Origin: Leptidea sinapis
Taxonomy: Eukaryota > Arthropoda > Insecta > Lepidoptera > Pieridae
Direction of reading: 5' to 3'
Length of the DNA stretch: 64,000 bases
Assembly: GCF_905404315.1 (NCBI RefSeq)
Contig: NC_066286.1
Location: 7,199,501 to 7,263,500 of the forward strand
Shown here: positions 42,150 through 54,045 of the stretch, in pieces
Layout of the letters: each line of letters begins with the position of its first letter
Position numbering within the stretch: the first letter of the stretch is position 1
Made by a program: the position numbers and the translations under genes
Notes under the pieces: model-generated
The model's input: the letters and a program-made list of their open reading frames with translations, nothing else
Told to the model about the DNA's origin: nothing
Database searches by the model: none

Positions 42150-42305
42150 CCCTTTTACATTACCATTACATTTTGCCTATGATTGGTTTATATACGTCCG
42201 AATAAATCAATCATAAGCAAAATGTCTATTTGTAAAATTCTTGCATATTCTTGGTTTACTATCAAGTATACTTTTATAGAAAGTTTATTTGTAAAGCCGT
42301 TGTAA
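42150..42305. mobile_element. partial Harbinger-like MITE related to 6377
   Basis: It shares TATGATTGGTTTAT, TTGCATATTC.TGGTTTA and AAGTTTATTTGTAAAGCCG with the element at 6377-6630. The left terminus is missing. It contains a local palindrome TTTTGCCTATGATTGGTTTA / complement. Confidence 0.6.
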
Positions 42306-43102
42306 TTTTAATAAAATTATGAGTCAATTTGACTGTAATCTTACTATTTTATAAATTTATAGGATAGTTATATTTATTATTAAAGAACAAAAGCGTTACC
42401 TACAAATCAAACAAAAATATGTTCAATTGGAGATATCTTGTTATGTTCTACAAATAACACCCTGTAATAAATAATCTTATTTGAGTCGTAACTATTATCA
42501 CACCAAAAAATAATCTACGGCGTAGCGCACTGCAATGCGACCCCCACCACATCACACACTGTGTCTTCACCGTGAAATTTAAAATAGAAAGTCTCATGCA
42601 CTTTTAATTGTAATGTTATTATTATTTCTATTAGTTACATTTTGAATGCGCCCTACAAGAAGAAGTACATAACTTCTAGTTTTTTTTATCGAAAAAAAAC
42701 TTGTTAGTAAAATCAATACTAAGAGCATAACATTTTAAATAGGTAATATATATCGCTGACCCAAAATAAACCTACATAAATAATAATGAATTTAATTTGT
42801 AACTTGTGTAAATCTTTGTTTTCCTAAAAGTAATCTTCAAATAGTGTCACTAGGTTACTACTCCTTAGTCACTCCGGAAACATTTATATCTACATTATTA
42901 AAACATGAGTTAGGTATATAAAAGATATAATAATGATAATAAATAGCTTATATATTTTTTAGAAAATCAATGTTTATTTCTTGTCATTTGTAAACTGAAG
43001 TTACGTTTATAAATGATCATAATTATTTACAGTGACACAAATTCTTTATTCCGGCAGATTTTCGCCGTTCATGAAAATAAATAAATTCGTATTTCCTTTC
43101 AG
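42306..43102. other. no gene; splice acceptor at the right edge
   Basis: AT-rich. The last bases, TTCGTATTTCCTTTCAG (43086-43102), form a good polypyrimidine tract and AG acceptor for the exon that follows. Confidence 0.45.
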
Positions 43103-43450
43103 ATGCGCAGTCTATGGCAGTGTCATGGCGTCGGAGCGGTTCCGCGCACGGATTCGGCGTTTAGTTTACGCGGGAAATTAGACAGATGTCATAATTGCGC
43201 CATTTTTAATTACGAAAAGGCAAAAAAAAGAAAATGGACTTGATTTATTTAATGAAACACTGAGATTTGTAAAAGCTATTAAATTAAGTGATCTGTGTCG
43301 AGTGATGTGAAGTGTGTGTGATAGTGAATAATATGTAAATGATGAAGTGATTTGTGAACAAACGCCTGTGGCGTCAGTAGTGTCCTATCTAGTCAAAAAA
43401 CATGGGAATACAGGTTGTGGAGAATAGCGTTAACTATAGCAGCAATACAT
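43103..43450 (+). other. putative exon of the host gene (5' untranslated region plus first codons)
   Basis: This stretch is GC-richer than its surroundings, lacks repeats, and is bounded by a good acceptor (TTTCCTTTCAG, ending 43102) and a consensus donor (ACAT|GTAAGTACC, GT at 43451). Most of it would be untranslated leader. It also has upstream ATGs, one opening a 46-codon frame at 43103-43243. A CpG cluster at 43130-43175 could alternatively mark a transcription start, making this a first exon. Evidence is structural only. Confidence 0.45.
43402..43450 (+). CDS. candidate first coding exon, joins to the 59.5 kb exon
   Basis: The ATG at 43402, in context AAACATGG, starts MGIQVVENSVNYSSNT and leaves one base (T) before the GTAAGT donor. 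The AG ending at 59490 is followed by GT and then the ATG of the main coding exon. Joining them gives a TGT codon and keeps the frame: ...SSNT-Cys-MERRRPAR. One in three random pairs would match phase, so this is suggestive rather than proven. It would give the protein an alternative N-terminus from a distal promoter. Confidence 0.42.
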
Positions 43451-45422
43451 GTAAGTACCTTAATAATTAATTTCAGCTTTTTCATTTTTTTTACTAATGT
43501 AATGGCACATGATACAAGTACATACGACAAAGTTTTTTTCTCATATCGTCAGTATTACCAACTCCCAAAAAGTTCTTGATAATTATTGGCACCTTGAAAA
43601 CTAAATATGTCGAATGGACTACTTAATCGAAATAATAATAATTTTGTGCATTTACATAGTTTTCTTAATTGTTTGTATATTTAATAATGTTGAATTATTT
43701 GTTGAGTTGTTTAATTATATAATTTAAGGGATATGTCAGAATTGGTTGAATATAGTTTTTAAGTTCAATGTCGTGTGAAATTGACCTAGAACGAACGAAG
43801 GCGACTGAGAGCGAGGGCGTTCGGTGTGGCGGCCACAGACAATAAATTGTGGCACGGATCAACGAAAATATACTGACCCGTTATTAGTTCTCTGTGACAG
43901 AAGATTTCATAAATATTAGCTAACGTTTTCCTTGATTTTAGTGCTCTAGATAAAGCTTTTAAATTATTGTGAATTCACACATTTTCAGCTGTTAAGAGTT
44001 TTTAGCTTTAGTATACGGAAAGATATAATAATATTGGTGCAATGTGTTATAGTTTTTCGTTAAAAATAATGAAGTATTTCCGGCGTTGTTGAAGGCAAAT
44101 AGAGTTATATTAAACGATAGTCATCTTGTTGGTTAGTTTCAATTTTTAAATCTCGTGTATGAGTTCTAAAAAAAAGGATGAAGATATAATATGTGGCATG
44201 TTGTAAATTTGTTTTGCAGGAAACTTCATAATAATATATAGGCCTAGCATATGATATGATTCTAGCCTCATAAATGCGCAATGTAAAGTACTCATAGACA
44301 TTCTCAGAATATAACAAACCACTTTCCATATCAATTGTAATTGTTTAAATAAAGTCGACGTTTATTGACATACTTAAGTGCCGGCTAACTCCATAATACT
44401 AAGTAAATGTGATAATAAACATGCTAGAAGCTTGCCCTACCATGACAATACAGTGGCATAGCGTTCAGATAATTTAGTGTATATGTCGCATGGATATGAT
44501 AAAAACAGTGATTTGGTCAAATCTCGGAGGATGTTAAAATAACAACACGGTTTTATCATTCCTCGAAACAAATCTAGTCATTTGACCAAATGCCAGAGTT
44601 GGTTCCGTAAAATGACAAAAAGGCTTTTCTTTGGTATTTAAAAGGTTTATTCGGTAAGACTTAGACGTAATTTGGCAATAATTTAGTATCGTGTCGCAGG
44701 TGGAGGGAGTAAGAGGGGAAAGGACAGGGAATGAGATGTCCTCTGTCCCCTTGCTCCTCCCCCTCTCCCATGAAGAGGTAACGCACCAATTTCTTGAAAA
44801 TCAAATTAATGTAACCTAACCTCAAAACAGATAAAAGTTTCTCTAAAGGCCAAGTAGAAGCCCACATTATTAAGAAAAAAACCACGTGTTTTTTCGTGGT
44901 GGGAATTGACCAAATCTCTGTTATTATCATTTGCCTACGACATATATATTTAGGGCTTAAACTTATTATTATATTGAGAATATTGTAAACATTTGCTATT
45001 AGTAATTCCAGTTGTGAGAGAAGTTCACTGAGTAAAACCTAATAAAGAATTACCTGAGGTCAATAATATTAAGTCTACGTTGAGACTATCAAACTTTGCT
45101 GTACTGGTAATCGAACATGACATATATATGTACATTGACGGTTGTATACAAATGATTTTGCTCTGAAAACAAGCAAAGTTTTCATTAATTAAAGATTTAT
45201 AAGGTGTTTTTTTAATCGTCACAATTTTTTTTTATGATGCTAACATATGGGGCAGAAAATTTCCAGTCGGCCCCGGATGGCGGAAATCCACGCTGCGCCA
45301 CTGTGGCAATAATAGCTTGTATCTGAGAGTGAGAAAATAATGAAGCGGTATTTATAGCGTATGTAGAAAAGATCAGGGTTCTGTAAATAAAATAATAATA
45401 TAAATTACTGTACAAACTAAAT

Positions 45423-45960
45423 TTGCAAATAAAATTGATGAACGATGCGGCAGTTGAAAAAATTAGGCAGCTGACAGATGTTGAAACGGCTAGACTTGTA
45501 TATTTCAGCTACTTTCATAATGGCATGTCCTACGGAATTATATTGTGTGGTAGGGCCGCAGATGTTGACAGCCTATTTGTGCTGCAAAAAGGGTCAATTC
45601 GAGTAGTCTTTAAAATGCAATCGAAGGATCACTGAGAGAAAAGTTTAGTGAAATTAACATTATGACAGTGCACTGCCAGTTCATATACGAGAACTTAATG
45701 TACGCTCATAAACATATTCGCCAATTAAAACAAAATTATGTACATCATGTCAATACTCGAAACAAACATTAACTCGTAATTCCATCTACTAGGCCCCGTA
45801 AAATTTCTAATTCTTTTAAAGTGGAATGTGTAATATTTTATAATAAACTCCTAAATGATATTAAAACGTTACCAATTAAAAATAAAAATATATCATTAAA
45901 TATAAATTAACATCTAAGGCCTGTTTATAACGTGAAGGATTATTTGAATGATATATATAG
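45423..45960 (+). mobile_element. LINE ORF2 C-terminal relic (Jockey/CR1 group)
   Basis: One frame reads ETARLVYFSYFHNGMSYGII, LCGRAADVDSLFVLQKGSIR. After a stop come REKFSEINIMTVHCQFIYEN, then RPRKISNSFKVECVIFYNKL and VKDYLNDIYS. 'YFH..MSYGI..WG......FVLQK..IR' is the standard region after the thumb of Jockey/CR1-type polymerases. The end parallels the 28420 fragment. It has stops and small deletions. Confidence 0.7.
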
Positions 45961-46119
45961 TTGAGACTACTGTTTCTAAATTTATTGTTAATGAATGTTG
46001 ATATACTCATTTGAATGCTATTGTAACTTTTATACTTCATCCGAACTTGCACTAAATAACTTTTAAAATTTACAGTGAATACATATTTTTTTTGAATTAA
46101 AATAAAATTTGAATTTGAA

Positions 46120-46250
46120 ATTTGAAGTTCTGTTTGAGACGTCAACTCGAGAGGTCCGGCCCACGGGTTCGAGTCCCATTCACAAGTTTTGTTTACTTAT
46201 TTATTTTGCACTTAATCCCAGAAGTGAGGGTTATCACTTTAAAATAATAA
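46120..46250 (+). mobile_element. SINE (same tail as 37655 family)
   Basis: AACTCGAGAGGTCCGGCCCA, CGGGTTCGAGTCCC (B box), then ACTTAATCCCAGAAGTGAGG, GTTATCACTTTAAAA. It is truncated before the A box. Confidence 0.65.
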
Positions 46251-47102
46251 AATTGTATAAATTACTGTCATTTAGGGTTACGACGCTTTTCGGGAACTAA
46301 TTAGATTACAATAGCCATCACTCCATTTGCGGATTGGCCATACTTTAGCACGGCTCGTTGGTAGAATCGGTGAGAACAAAGAATTACAAGTCTGAATTTA
46401 CCAAAAAGTACCTCAAATATTATATATAATAATCTATTACATATTAATTTGATAAAACAAATCATCGAGGAAATATGGAATGCTTATCAGACTAACAATT
46501 TTATTCCCAATATCGAGCCAATATAAAAACACACTAATTCGTATATTTCTAATTTTCTAGTTTGACATAACAAATGAATAGAATAGCGCAAGAATAAAAT
46601 GTCCACAGACAATAAAATATGAATGTCATTGCTAAAACTGTCAGTTATGACAGCTGTGGTCTGGTGACCTATTTATGAATTACGAAGGTGCTGGTAATTT
46701 TTAGAAATTTCATATACCTCGTGCCGGGAATTTAACTGAATAGATTGAAGATAAGCACTGAAATACATAATTAAAGCGGAATGATGCTGTCATTTTCGAT
46801 AACGACACGTAATAGAGTGACAAATATTTTGGCAACGATCCTCGTCAAAACTGAATAAACTTTTACAGTTACAATAACAACTATTACAGTTGTTGAAAAA
46901 GATGGAATGTGAAAAAGAATTTTTCACTTCTCATGCTCTGAAATTGCTTATTAGGCTGCACAAAATCGATTTTTGTGCACAAGTGCACAAAAGTATCTAC
47001 TCATAAATGTATCTATATTAAAGCAAAGAAAATGAGCTATACAGCCAAACACAATGAAAAGTTTGGAGATAGAATTTGTTATTTTATAATATTTACTTTA
47101 AT
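46251..47102. other. no gene seen
   Basis: AT-rich; no recognisable feature. Confidence 0.4.
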
Positions 47103-47167
47103 TTATTTGCCTCATGTGTTTTTTAAGATATAAAAGATATATCTTAAAAAACACATGAGGCAAATAA
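47103..47167. repeat. perfect 29 bp hairpin with 7-base loop
   Basis: 47103-47131 (TTATTTGCCTCATGTGTTTT onwards) is the exact complement of 47139-47167; the loop is AAAAGAT. No mismatch in 29 bp. Confidence 0.85.
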
Positions 47168-47834
47168 TATATAATAATATAAAATTTTAATAAAAATACG
47201 GTAGACTATTTAATTAATTAAAAAAATATATACATATATTACAAAATTATTTTATTAGTAGGCTGTAAGCCTAATAAGTCATAAGATTTAAAAAAAGCGG
47301 CGGGAAACAGGTCTTGTTTTTTCGTGTGTTTATTAATTTCTTCAATTTGCTAAAATTGTTAAAAATGTCCATGCTATACTACTGTTTTATTTCCTCGCAA
47401 TCGAAATGAAAAGCAGAGCTTATAACTCGTCCCCAAATATTTTATCCTCGACATCGACCATTTATGCTAAAAGTCTCGGATAAAAATAGTTCGTTTTGTG
47501 CACTCGTTGTAAAATCTACTATGGTTTGTAGATCATAAATATTATAAGTTAGTTATTATTATCCCCCATTTTTCTACCCTTCGATTAAGTTACATTCTTA
47601 TACAAAATTTATCACAATTGATGGAAAAATCAACCAAAAAAAAATGAAATAAGTACATTTGAAAAATATTTTTTGAGAAAGATATTTATTAAGCTAAAAT
47701 TCACCTTTCTCTACTTTTATCTGCAGCGCAATTTTTTTTAAACAATTTGAAAAAAATATATAAATAAGGAGCTCACAAGTATTTCAGCAAAGCGTTTCGT
47801 TAAAACTCGTTACCGTGGGATTTTCTTAGATCAT
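47168..47834. other. no gene seen
   Basis: AT-rich spacer. Confidence 0.4.
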
Positions 47835-48960
47835 TTATACGTCCAGGTAGACTATGACAGCTGTAAAATCGATCATCGACCGAGGCGACCTTCTTTTGGG
47901 GAGAAGGAGGCGAAAGCGGTACTCCCTTGGGAGTATTCGCTGGGATATAGCATAGAAGGTGGTGAATCTAATTCGGACTAGTGACATCAGAAGGATGATC
48001 ACAAACTGGAGATAGTCTAAGTAAGTCTGATTATCCCCAGATACCAAAAGGTGATCCAGATCAGACGAGAGTTGATTAGGCGGGTCGGTGAGGATGTTTT
48101 TGGGCGTCCTGACTTGGGGACGGGATGAAGGGAGGGAAGGGAGTATAATCCGCTGCCTCCCTAATGATTGGATAGGGGTGATTGTGTGAGGACTTGAAGT
48201 AAGTTTCAGACAAGCACTTAATGTGTTGTTGGATGGTGGGGGGAGCTCTAAGTCCCAGTGAAGGTCTGCGTTCCTGACGCACCAATTCGAGTGAGCGAAG
48301 ACTGGAGCAGTGTAAGTCATTACCGGTCAAAAGCAAACCTCGAAGAGAGTTCGCTTGTTCCTAAAAGACATTTTCCTACTTAACATACTGTTAAGGCGTC
48401 TCAGGTAGAAGCGGGTACCGGTCACTTTCCGAACTTGAGGCCTGAAGCTGAGCTGGGTGTCGAGGTTCACACCCAAGTGTTTGGCTGTGGGACCGAAAGG
48501 GATAGGGGAGACTAACAGACGAATAGGGCGATCCGGGCAGAAGCGCCTGCGCTTAAGATGGAAACGGACTGTGGGGCTTTTTTCCGGGATGACCTCTATA
48601 AGCCATTTCCTAATCCAGGCTCCTAGCTCATTAACTGAGTCTTGGAGCTTGGAGAAGACTAAAGAGATCTGTTGGGACTGGACGTAGAGAGCAGTGTCGC
48701 CGGCGAAGAGAGAGAGTTGTACTCCATTTCTAGGGATATTCCCATCCATCGTTGGTATACGATATGTATAGAAGCGGTGAGAGCACTGAGCCCTGTGTAA
48801 CCGCAGCCGTGAGGTAGCATGGGGAGGAGAGGACACCTTGTTGTCTGAAACGAGAGGTACGGTTCTGGAGATATGAAGCCACTATTCGGACTAATTCTAA
48901 CAGCAATTGGCTCTATCTAGACGTATAAATTATCTAAGGGGGTTTCATTAAAACTATTGA
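47835..48960 (-). pseudogene. Jockey-type LINE polymerase remnant, catalytic site mutated
   Basis: The - strand frame 48836-48327 reads NGVQLSLFAGDTALYVQSQQ, where the catalytic [FY]ADD of reverse transcriptase has become FAGD. Then come SVNELGAWIRKWLIEVIPEK, GPTAKHLGVNLDTQLSFRPQ and RRLNSMLSRKMSFRNKRTLF, the expected thumb region. After a frame change, TYTAPVFAHSN..VRNADLHWDLELP and further C-terminal sequence continue to about 47850. Length and order fit the last third of a Jockey-clade ORF2. The region is GC-richer than its neighbours. It is dead through the active-site change and frameshifts. Confidence 0.75.
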
Positions 48961-49559
48961 TTAGATCCTTTCGTAAAAAGGAGTGGTGAAGGCCAGGTCA
49001 CATTGAAACATAAAACAGACTCTTATAAATAAATATGTAGACAATATTTTGTATCTATATTGTTAATTGATGAGCGGCAAAGGACTTTGTTTTTTATGTA
49101 ATGAAGAAAAAATGTATGCCAAAGTACCTAAAGCGAATGAAATGACAAAGGGTCAATTAACTTAAGTATCTAAACACACCCCTTTAAATAGTGTAATGAT
49201 CTTTCATAACGACATCAACAAAAACAACATTTTTCATATGGCTAGTGTAAATAAATTCAAATTCAACTGTATTCAAATATTTAGTTCTTAACTAATTATC
49301 ATATCGTTATAGATCCTTATTTCTTTTTTTATATTTTCATCAGACATTATTTTATCATCATTATAATTTACTTTATTTTTATTAAACTGTCTATTATTAA
49401 ACTGTAAATCTTATTATTAAACTGTAAGGACATATAAAATTGTACTATCCCTTATGTACTCTTATTGAATCTTCAAAAAATGCTGATTATTTTGTGTGTG
49501 ACCTGCTGGATGCTTTTTGATAAATAATTTCAAACTATATAATTCCAAACATAGTAAGA
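48961..49559. other. no gene seen
   Basis: AT-rich spacer with short direct repeats near 49385-49425 (TATTATTAAACTGT repeated). Confidence 0.4.
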
Positions 49560-49870
49560 GCCGGATACGACTATAAATTTCTCAATAGAATAAAAGGCCT
49601 GAAATGCGAACCTTGGGAAACGCCGGAACTGAATGAAACTCGCCGAGAGCAGAATTCCTTTAAAATCGCCAATTGACTTCAGTTGTATGTACAATATTTT
49701 TTTGAACGTAGAAGACAACCATGCAGACATATATATTGCAATTACCTATAGGCCAACAGTTCGTGATTGTAATTATCAAAAGGCTTTTGGGAATCAGTTC
49801 TTTACTGACGGTAGAATTTCCTGGTTTTGCATTTGATGTAAAAGGTATATATATCAATTCGTATTGGTGA
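49560..49870 (-). pseudogene. LINE reverse transcriptase relic
   Basis: The - strand encodes DSQKPFDNYNHELLAYR (motif A, normally D.SKAFD..NHE.LL.K). About 120 bases later comes SSGVSQGSHFRPFILL (motif B, normally SGVPQGS.LGP.LF). Both are recognisable but decayed, with frameshifts. It belongs to the same broad group as LINE-B but is much older. Confidence 0.55.
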
Positions 49871-50439
49871 GAACTGTATTGCCGACGCATTTAAGCGATG
49901 ACCATACCGCCTAAATTCTGAGACTACAAATATAATAAAAAAATTGTGATAATCCTCACTTTTTGAGGTCGTTGAAAATATCCAAGCGAATTGACAGTTC
50001 CATTTAAAATATGAAAGATTCGTATGTTATTGATATAAAAAGTATAGACACGATTCATATCGGCAAGTATTTTCGCGTCTAATGAGTAATAATATTTGGG
50101 GAAAGCGTCGCAAGCCGAGCGCAATTTTTTACATGTCATGTCGCCGAGTTCGTTAATCGGTCGTACAACGACTTTATCAAATTTAAAGTTTGCCACATTC
50201 ATGTGTGATTTAAAATAGAGTTTAATGAATGAAGTAATTTAGATATGTAACGTAGGATGTTTGCCGATAATTATGCAACGATGATGTCATAATATGTATT
50301 TTATTGCGTTTATCTTTGTGCTTTCATTTTTTTTGTTACTTGTGATATGTCTGGGATTATCAACAATATTATCTACTTTTGTTGTTAAATTAAAATTCAA
50401 TTCAAATATCTTATATCTCTAAACGAGCAATTCTCGTAC
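49871..50439. other. no assignable gene
   Basis: A 92-codon open frame on the - strand (49924-50202) lies just upstream of the LINE relic and could be more of the same element, but I see no motif. Confidence 0.35.
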
Positions 50440-50700
50440 ATTATATATATATAATCTGAATCTCGGAAAGGGCTCTAACGATTTTCATAAAATTTAGTAT
50501 ACAGGGGATTTCGGGGGCGATAAATCGATAAAGCTAGGTTTCAATTTAAAAAAAAATGTAGTTGTATTCGTGTTTTAATGAGAAACAGCTACAATAACAT
50601 TAGAATACAAAAGTAAATTTCGCTACTATATATCTACAAGACTATAATAGCTCAGATAGCAAACGATAGCAAAACAACGTGTGCCAGGTCAGCTAGTATA
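50440..50700. repeat. Helitron-like element fragment
   Basis: Ends AGCAAAACAACGTGTGCCAG, GTCAGCTAGTATA, matching the 24585 terminus. Confidence 0.55.
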
Positions 50701-50984
50701 AACTTATTTTAAAGTAGAGGTCTTACCATTGACGAGGGCGGAGTAGATTGGAGCTAGAAAAGCAACCGGCAACACCCAGACCAAGTTCTGAATAAAAATA
50801 TGATTGTATTGAATATGTTCATGATTTCCAATTTTCGTGGGTTATTTTTTTTTTCATAATTGTATTCAGTTTTGGAAACTGATTAACGTTTTGTTTGTAG
50901 TAATTTAAAATAGCGGTATATGAATAATATCTTCGGTATATGAAAAACACTTCGCAAAATGTTAATAAAATGTTCGCATAATAA

Positions 50985-51415
50985 AATTTGAGATGTTACC
51001 GCAATGGATTAGATATGTGGGTTCTCTCTACAGTCTACGTCTTCAACTGCCCAACATTATTAAGGGGAGTGGTCAGAGGAGTTGTTCGGATAAGTACCAG
51101 GATCCGATCACCACCGAACATTATGTCAAAATGCGGAATTCCATCCGCATCATGTCTTTCATTCTTCAACCACGCGTTTTGCGTTTTCTTGCCTCGCACA
51201 ATCACTTTGTGGAATCAATAACCGGCTGCAGTGTTCCCGAGCCGATACGTCTTAGGGACCTTCAACAATAGACCATCCCCCCCCCCCCCCACCTTAAAGG
51301 CCGACAACGTATCTCTTGATCCGTGGTGTTGCGGATGTCCATTGGCGGTTTTCTCACCACTCCCTATCACGTGAACCCCTTACCCGTTAGCCACTTATTT
51401 ATAAAAAAAACTCTC
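50985..51415 (+). mobile_element. old LINE 3' fragment related to LINE-A
   Basis: Frame pieces: MRNSIRIMSFILQPRVLRFL in one frame; FCVFLPRTITLWNQ in another (parallel of FSRSFLPRTTKLWNEL); then VFPSRYVLGTFNN. A run of 14 C (51277-51290) follows, then LKGRQR and a decayed tail. It is clearly diverged from the young LINE-A copies. Confidence 0.6.
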
Positions 51416-52257
51416 ATAGATACCTTCAACAGATCAATTTTTTTTTAAATAAGACCAATCTGGTAGTTTACTTAACGTAGCAAGCGAAGTAATAAAGTAA
51501 AGGAAGCCACACGAATAATAATAAAAGTTAACTTTGTATAATAACATAAAGTTATATTGTGTTTAGTTAAGTTGTTAGTTAAACCATCTGTCTACAGCAA
51601 ATGCCACCTCCGAGGCAATATATGGCGTTAAACTTCATAATGACAACTATGACAAATACTATCTTTGACTCATTTCATCTGCAATCCCCCTGAAAACGAG
51701 ATCTGTTAAGGTCTTGAAACGTCGGGCTAACTTAAATAAAAATGTAACTAACGCAAAAATCGAATGTAAAAACAGTCACAATTACACGCGTTTTAATCCT
51801 TTAAAAGTGTTTTATTTAAATTGTATAGATTAAGAAACTGTATAATGGTTGTTCTCTCTTTGTAATAAAGATAATTTGAAGTCGGTAAAAATTGCAAATG
51901 ATCAAAATTTGTGCAAAATAAATCAGTTGTTTTCTTCGTTAGTGAGAGTGATTGTATAATGCGTAATGTTGTGTATTATATTATCCGTTTAGGCATCTCA
52001 AAATAATCCCATTACTGTTATTAATACCAATGTAGTGTAAATATAGTATATCAAGCCATTGAGCAGACATGAATGTCCGATGCGTGATACAATGCGTGTA
52101 CATTAGCCAACAAAGCGATTCAATAACAATTCAATATTAGCATTGCTCAACGCATTTTTATAGCTTACTTCTGGCACGAGAGCTGGCTAGGTTCCTGTGA
52201 TGGTTGCTGACGTCACGCCTACGTCACTCGACGAATGTGGCTCGGATATCCTTCAGA
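51416..52257. other. no gene seen
   Basis: AT-rich, with no recognised feature. Confidence 0.4.
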
Positions 52258-52753
52258 GGCTGAGATCTATAACGCGTACTTAGAATTTGCTCAAACTTAA
52301 CTTGCGTATAACTTAGCTGAGTGTAAGCTTAGTATAATCACAGAGTAGGGATGGATACTTACGTGTATAGTCTTTGATTTTGTTTTTATAGTCGAATGAG
52401 CTTGTGCGGTGTTTCCGGGACGATACGACATGGGTACCTTCAAAAAAAGCGCGGACACCTTCCTTAAAGGCCAGCAACGCACTTGTGATTCCTCTGGTGT
52501 TGCAAGAGTATGTGGGCCGCGGTGATCACTTAACACCAGGTGACCCGTACGCTCGTTTGTCCTCCTATTCCATAAAAATAAAAAAAAAAGAATACGAAAT
52601 ATCGTCTTTATACTGAACCTGAGCTTAACTCAGTATAATTTTTATGCTAAGACAGCCCAATACAAAAGTCATGTTCGCGTTTTATCACATTCAGCTACGT
52701 TTTACGTAAGTAAAGTCTGAGTAAAGTCTAAGTACGCTCTATAGATTTCAGCC
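52258..52753. mobile_element. MITE with long imperfect inverted ends, split by LINE-A
   Basis: The left end reads GGCTGAGATCTATAACGCGT, ACTTAGAATTTGCTCAAACT, TAACTTGCGTA. The right end, on the - strand, reads GGCTGAAATCTATAGAGCGT, ACTTAGACTTTACTCAGACT, TTACTTACGTA. The arms match over about 75 bp with roughly 80% identity. A LINE-A fragment sits inside (52393-52590). No target duplication found. Confidence 0.65.
52393..52590 (+). mobile_element. LINE-A 3' fragment, very short
   Basis: Starts GAATGAGCTTGTGCGGTGTT and runs through GGCAACG-type sequence and GGTGATCACTTAACACCAGG to TATTCCATAAAAATAAAAAA. About 195 bp; inserted within the MITE. Confidence 0.82.
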
Positions 52754-52934
52754 TTGGCTAGCATAACATGGCTTTTGTTTTCGGCTGTCTTCGCTTAAGC
52801 TTAATAAACCTAGTTTTGCCATAAATACTGAAACAAAGTAAAAAAAAATCTATTGTTCTATTCTAATAAATATCTACATTTATTACTTTTACAGTTAGTT
52901 TCATACATCAATATAACACAATTTAAAATATAAA

Positions 52935-53015
52935 AAGATTATTCGAAGTGGTCTCCACTGGCAGCAATACAGTCCTTTAAACGTTGAGGCCAGTTATCAA
53001 TAGATGCAGGGGGGT
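52935..53015 (-). pseudogene. Tc1/mariner transposase C-terminus
   Basis: The - strand reads ASIDNWPQRLKDCIAASGDH, FE and a stop. This is the usual end of Tc1/mariner transposases (...NWP.RL..CI...G.HFE). Only the last ~25 residues remain. Confidence 0.6.
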
Positions 53016-54045
53016 GCAACTTCCCTACATTGGCACATGAAAAAAATGTACATTGAAAGTGCTGCCACCTATTCTATTAGGTACGTTGCAACTTCACCAC
53101 GATGCCGATAATTTAACATACATGATAGATGGATATATGGAGCTAGTAATAGCAAAAAAACTCACTTAACTTACTTATTAATACAAGACTTGCCTATCGT
53201 GTTGTAATCATTGAATGCATCAATATTCAATATGCATCAATTTCCAACATGCATTCAATACGGTCTACGACAATAGTAGAAACTTTAAACATAATAGCGC
53301 CATCTAGCGACGACCGACGGTACGCTAAGTGCGCAAAAATAACACAGCGCCATCTCTTGGGTAGCCAGGGTACACTGATTTTACAAAATAAACACATTAG
53401 TTGCACATCTATCTCTAGTATATAGTGTATAAGCTATGAATAGAAGCACGCACTCTTTCCATGGGAAAGCTTTAGGGACTCCAAAATTAAAATGGCTTTT
53501 AAAGCAAGCTGTACTCTCTAAAACTGACCATAAATCATCACCATCTCTGCCTTATACTTTACTACGTTTTAACTTACTTTTACTACTTCGTAAAATTATT
53601 TTAGCTCATTGCAAATCAGAGCAGAATAGTTAGTAATATACAAGTACTTTTATTTATTGAAAACATTTGAAGTTCGGTGGACAAATGCATTTAGCGCTGT
53701 AATATTTTTAATTGATATGTGTGCAAAAATGTATTACAATTGAGCTTTTTGATAGATGTATCGTTTTAAAAGATCGTGTTTTAGATAGCATAAATAAGTG
53801 TACGACAATGAGCCACAGTTTGCCAAATACCTACTTACTGAACGTTCCTGGCTGGTCTTCGTTTACAAGTTAAAGTTTCCTGGATGCGATTCAACCAAAA
53901 TCGCACGGTGCGGTCATTAGCCTTCCAAACGCAGCATTGATATAGGGGGCTGTTTCTGCTGCGTTATGTACGCATTGAAATTTGTAGGTATTAAAATAAC
54001 TCTAGTTTTTACTTTTGATGCCGAAAAAAATCCCAATCGAGTTCT
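53016..54045. other. no gene supported
   Basis: AT-rich; contains two AGCGCCATCT phrases (about 53300 and 53347). The 65-codon frame at 53436 has no recognisable motif. Confidence 0.4.

Noticed and set aside
43103..43243. 46-codon frame at the start of the putative distal exon
   Set aside because: No recognisable motif. It ends well before the donor, and the ATG at 43402 connects in phase to the downstream exon, so I treat this as an upstream open frame in the leader.
49924..50202. 92-codon - strand frame as a gene
   Set aside because: It lies beside a decayed LINE reverse transcriptase and has no motif of its own.
53436..53633. 65-codon frame as a gene
   Set aside because: No motif and no supporting context.
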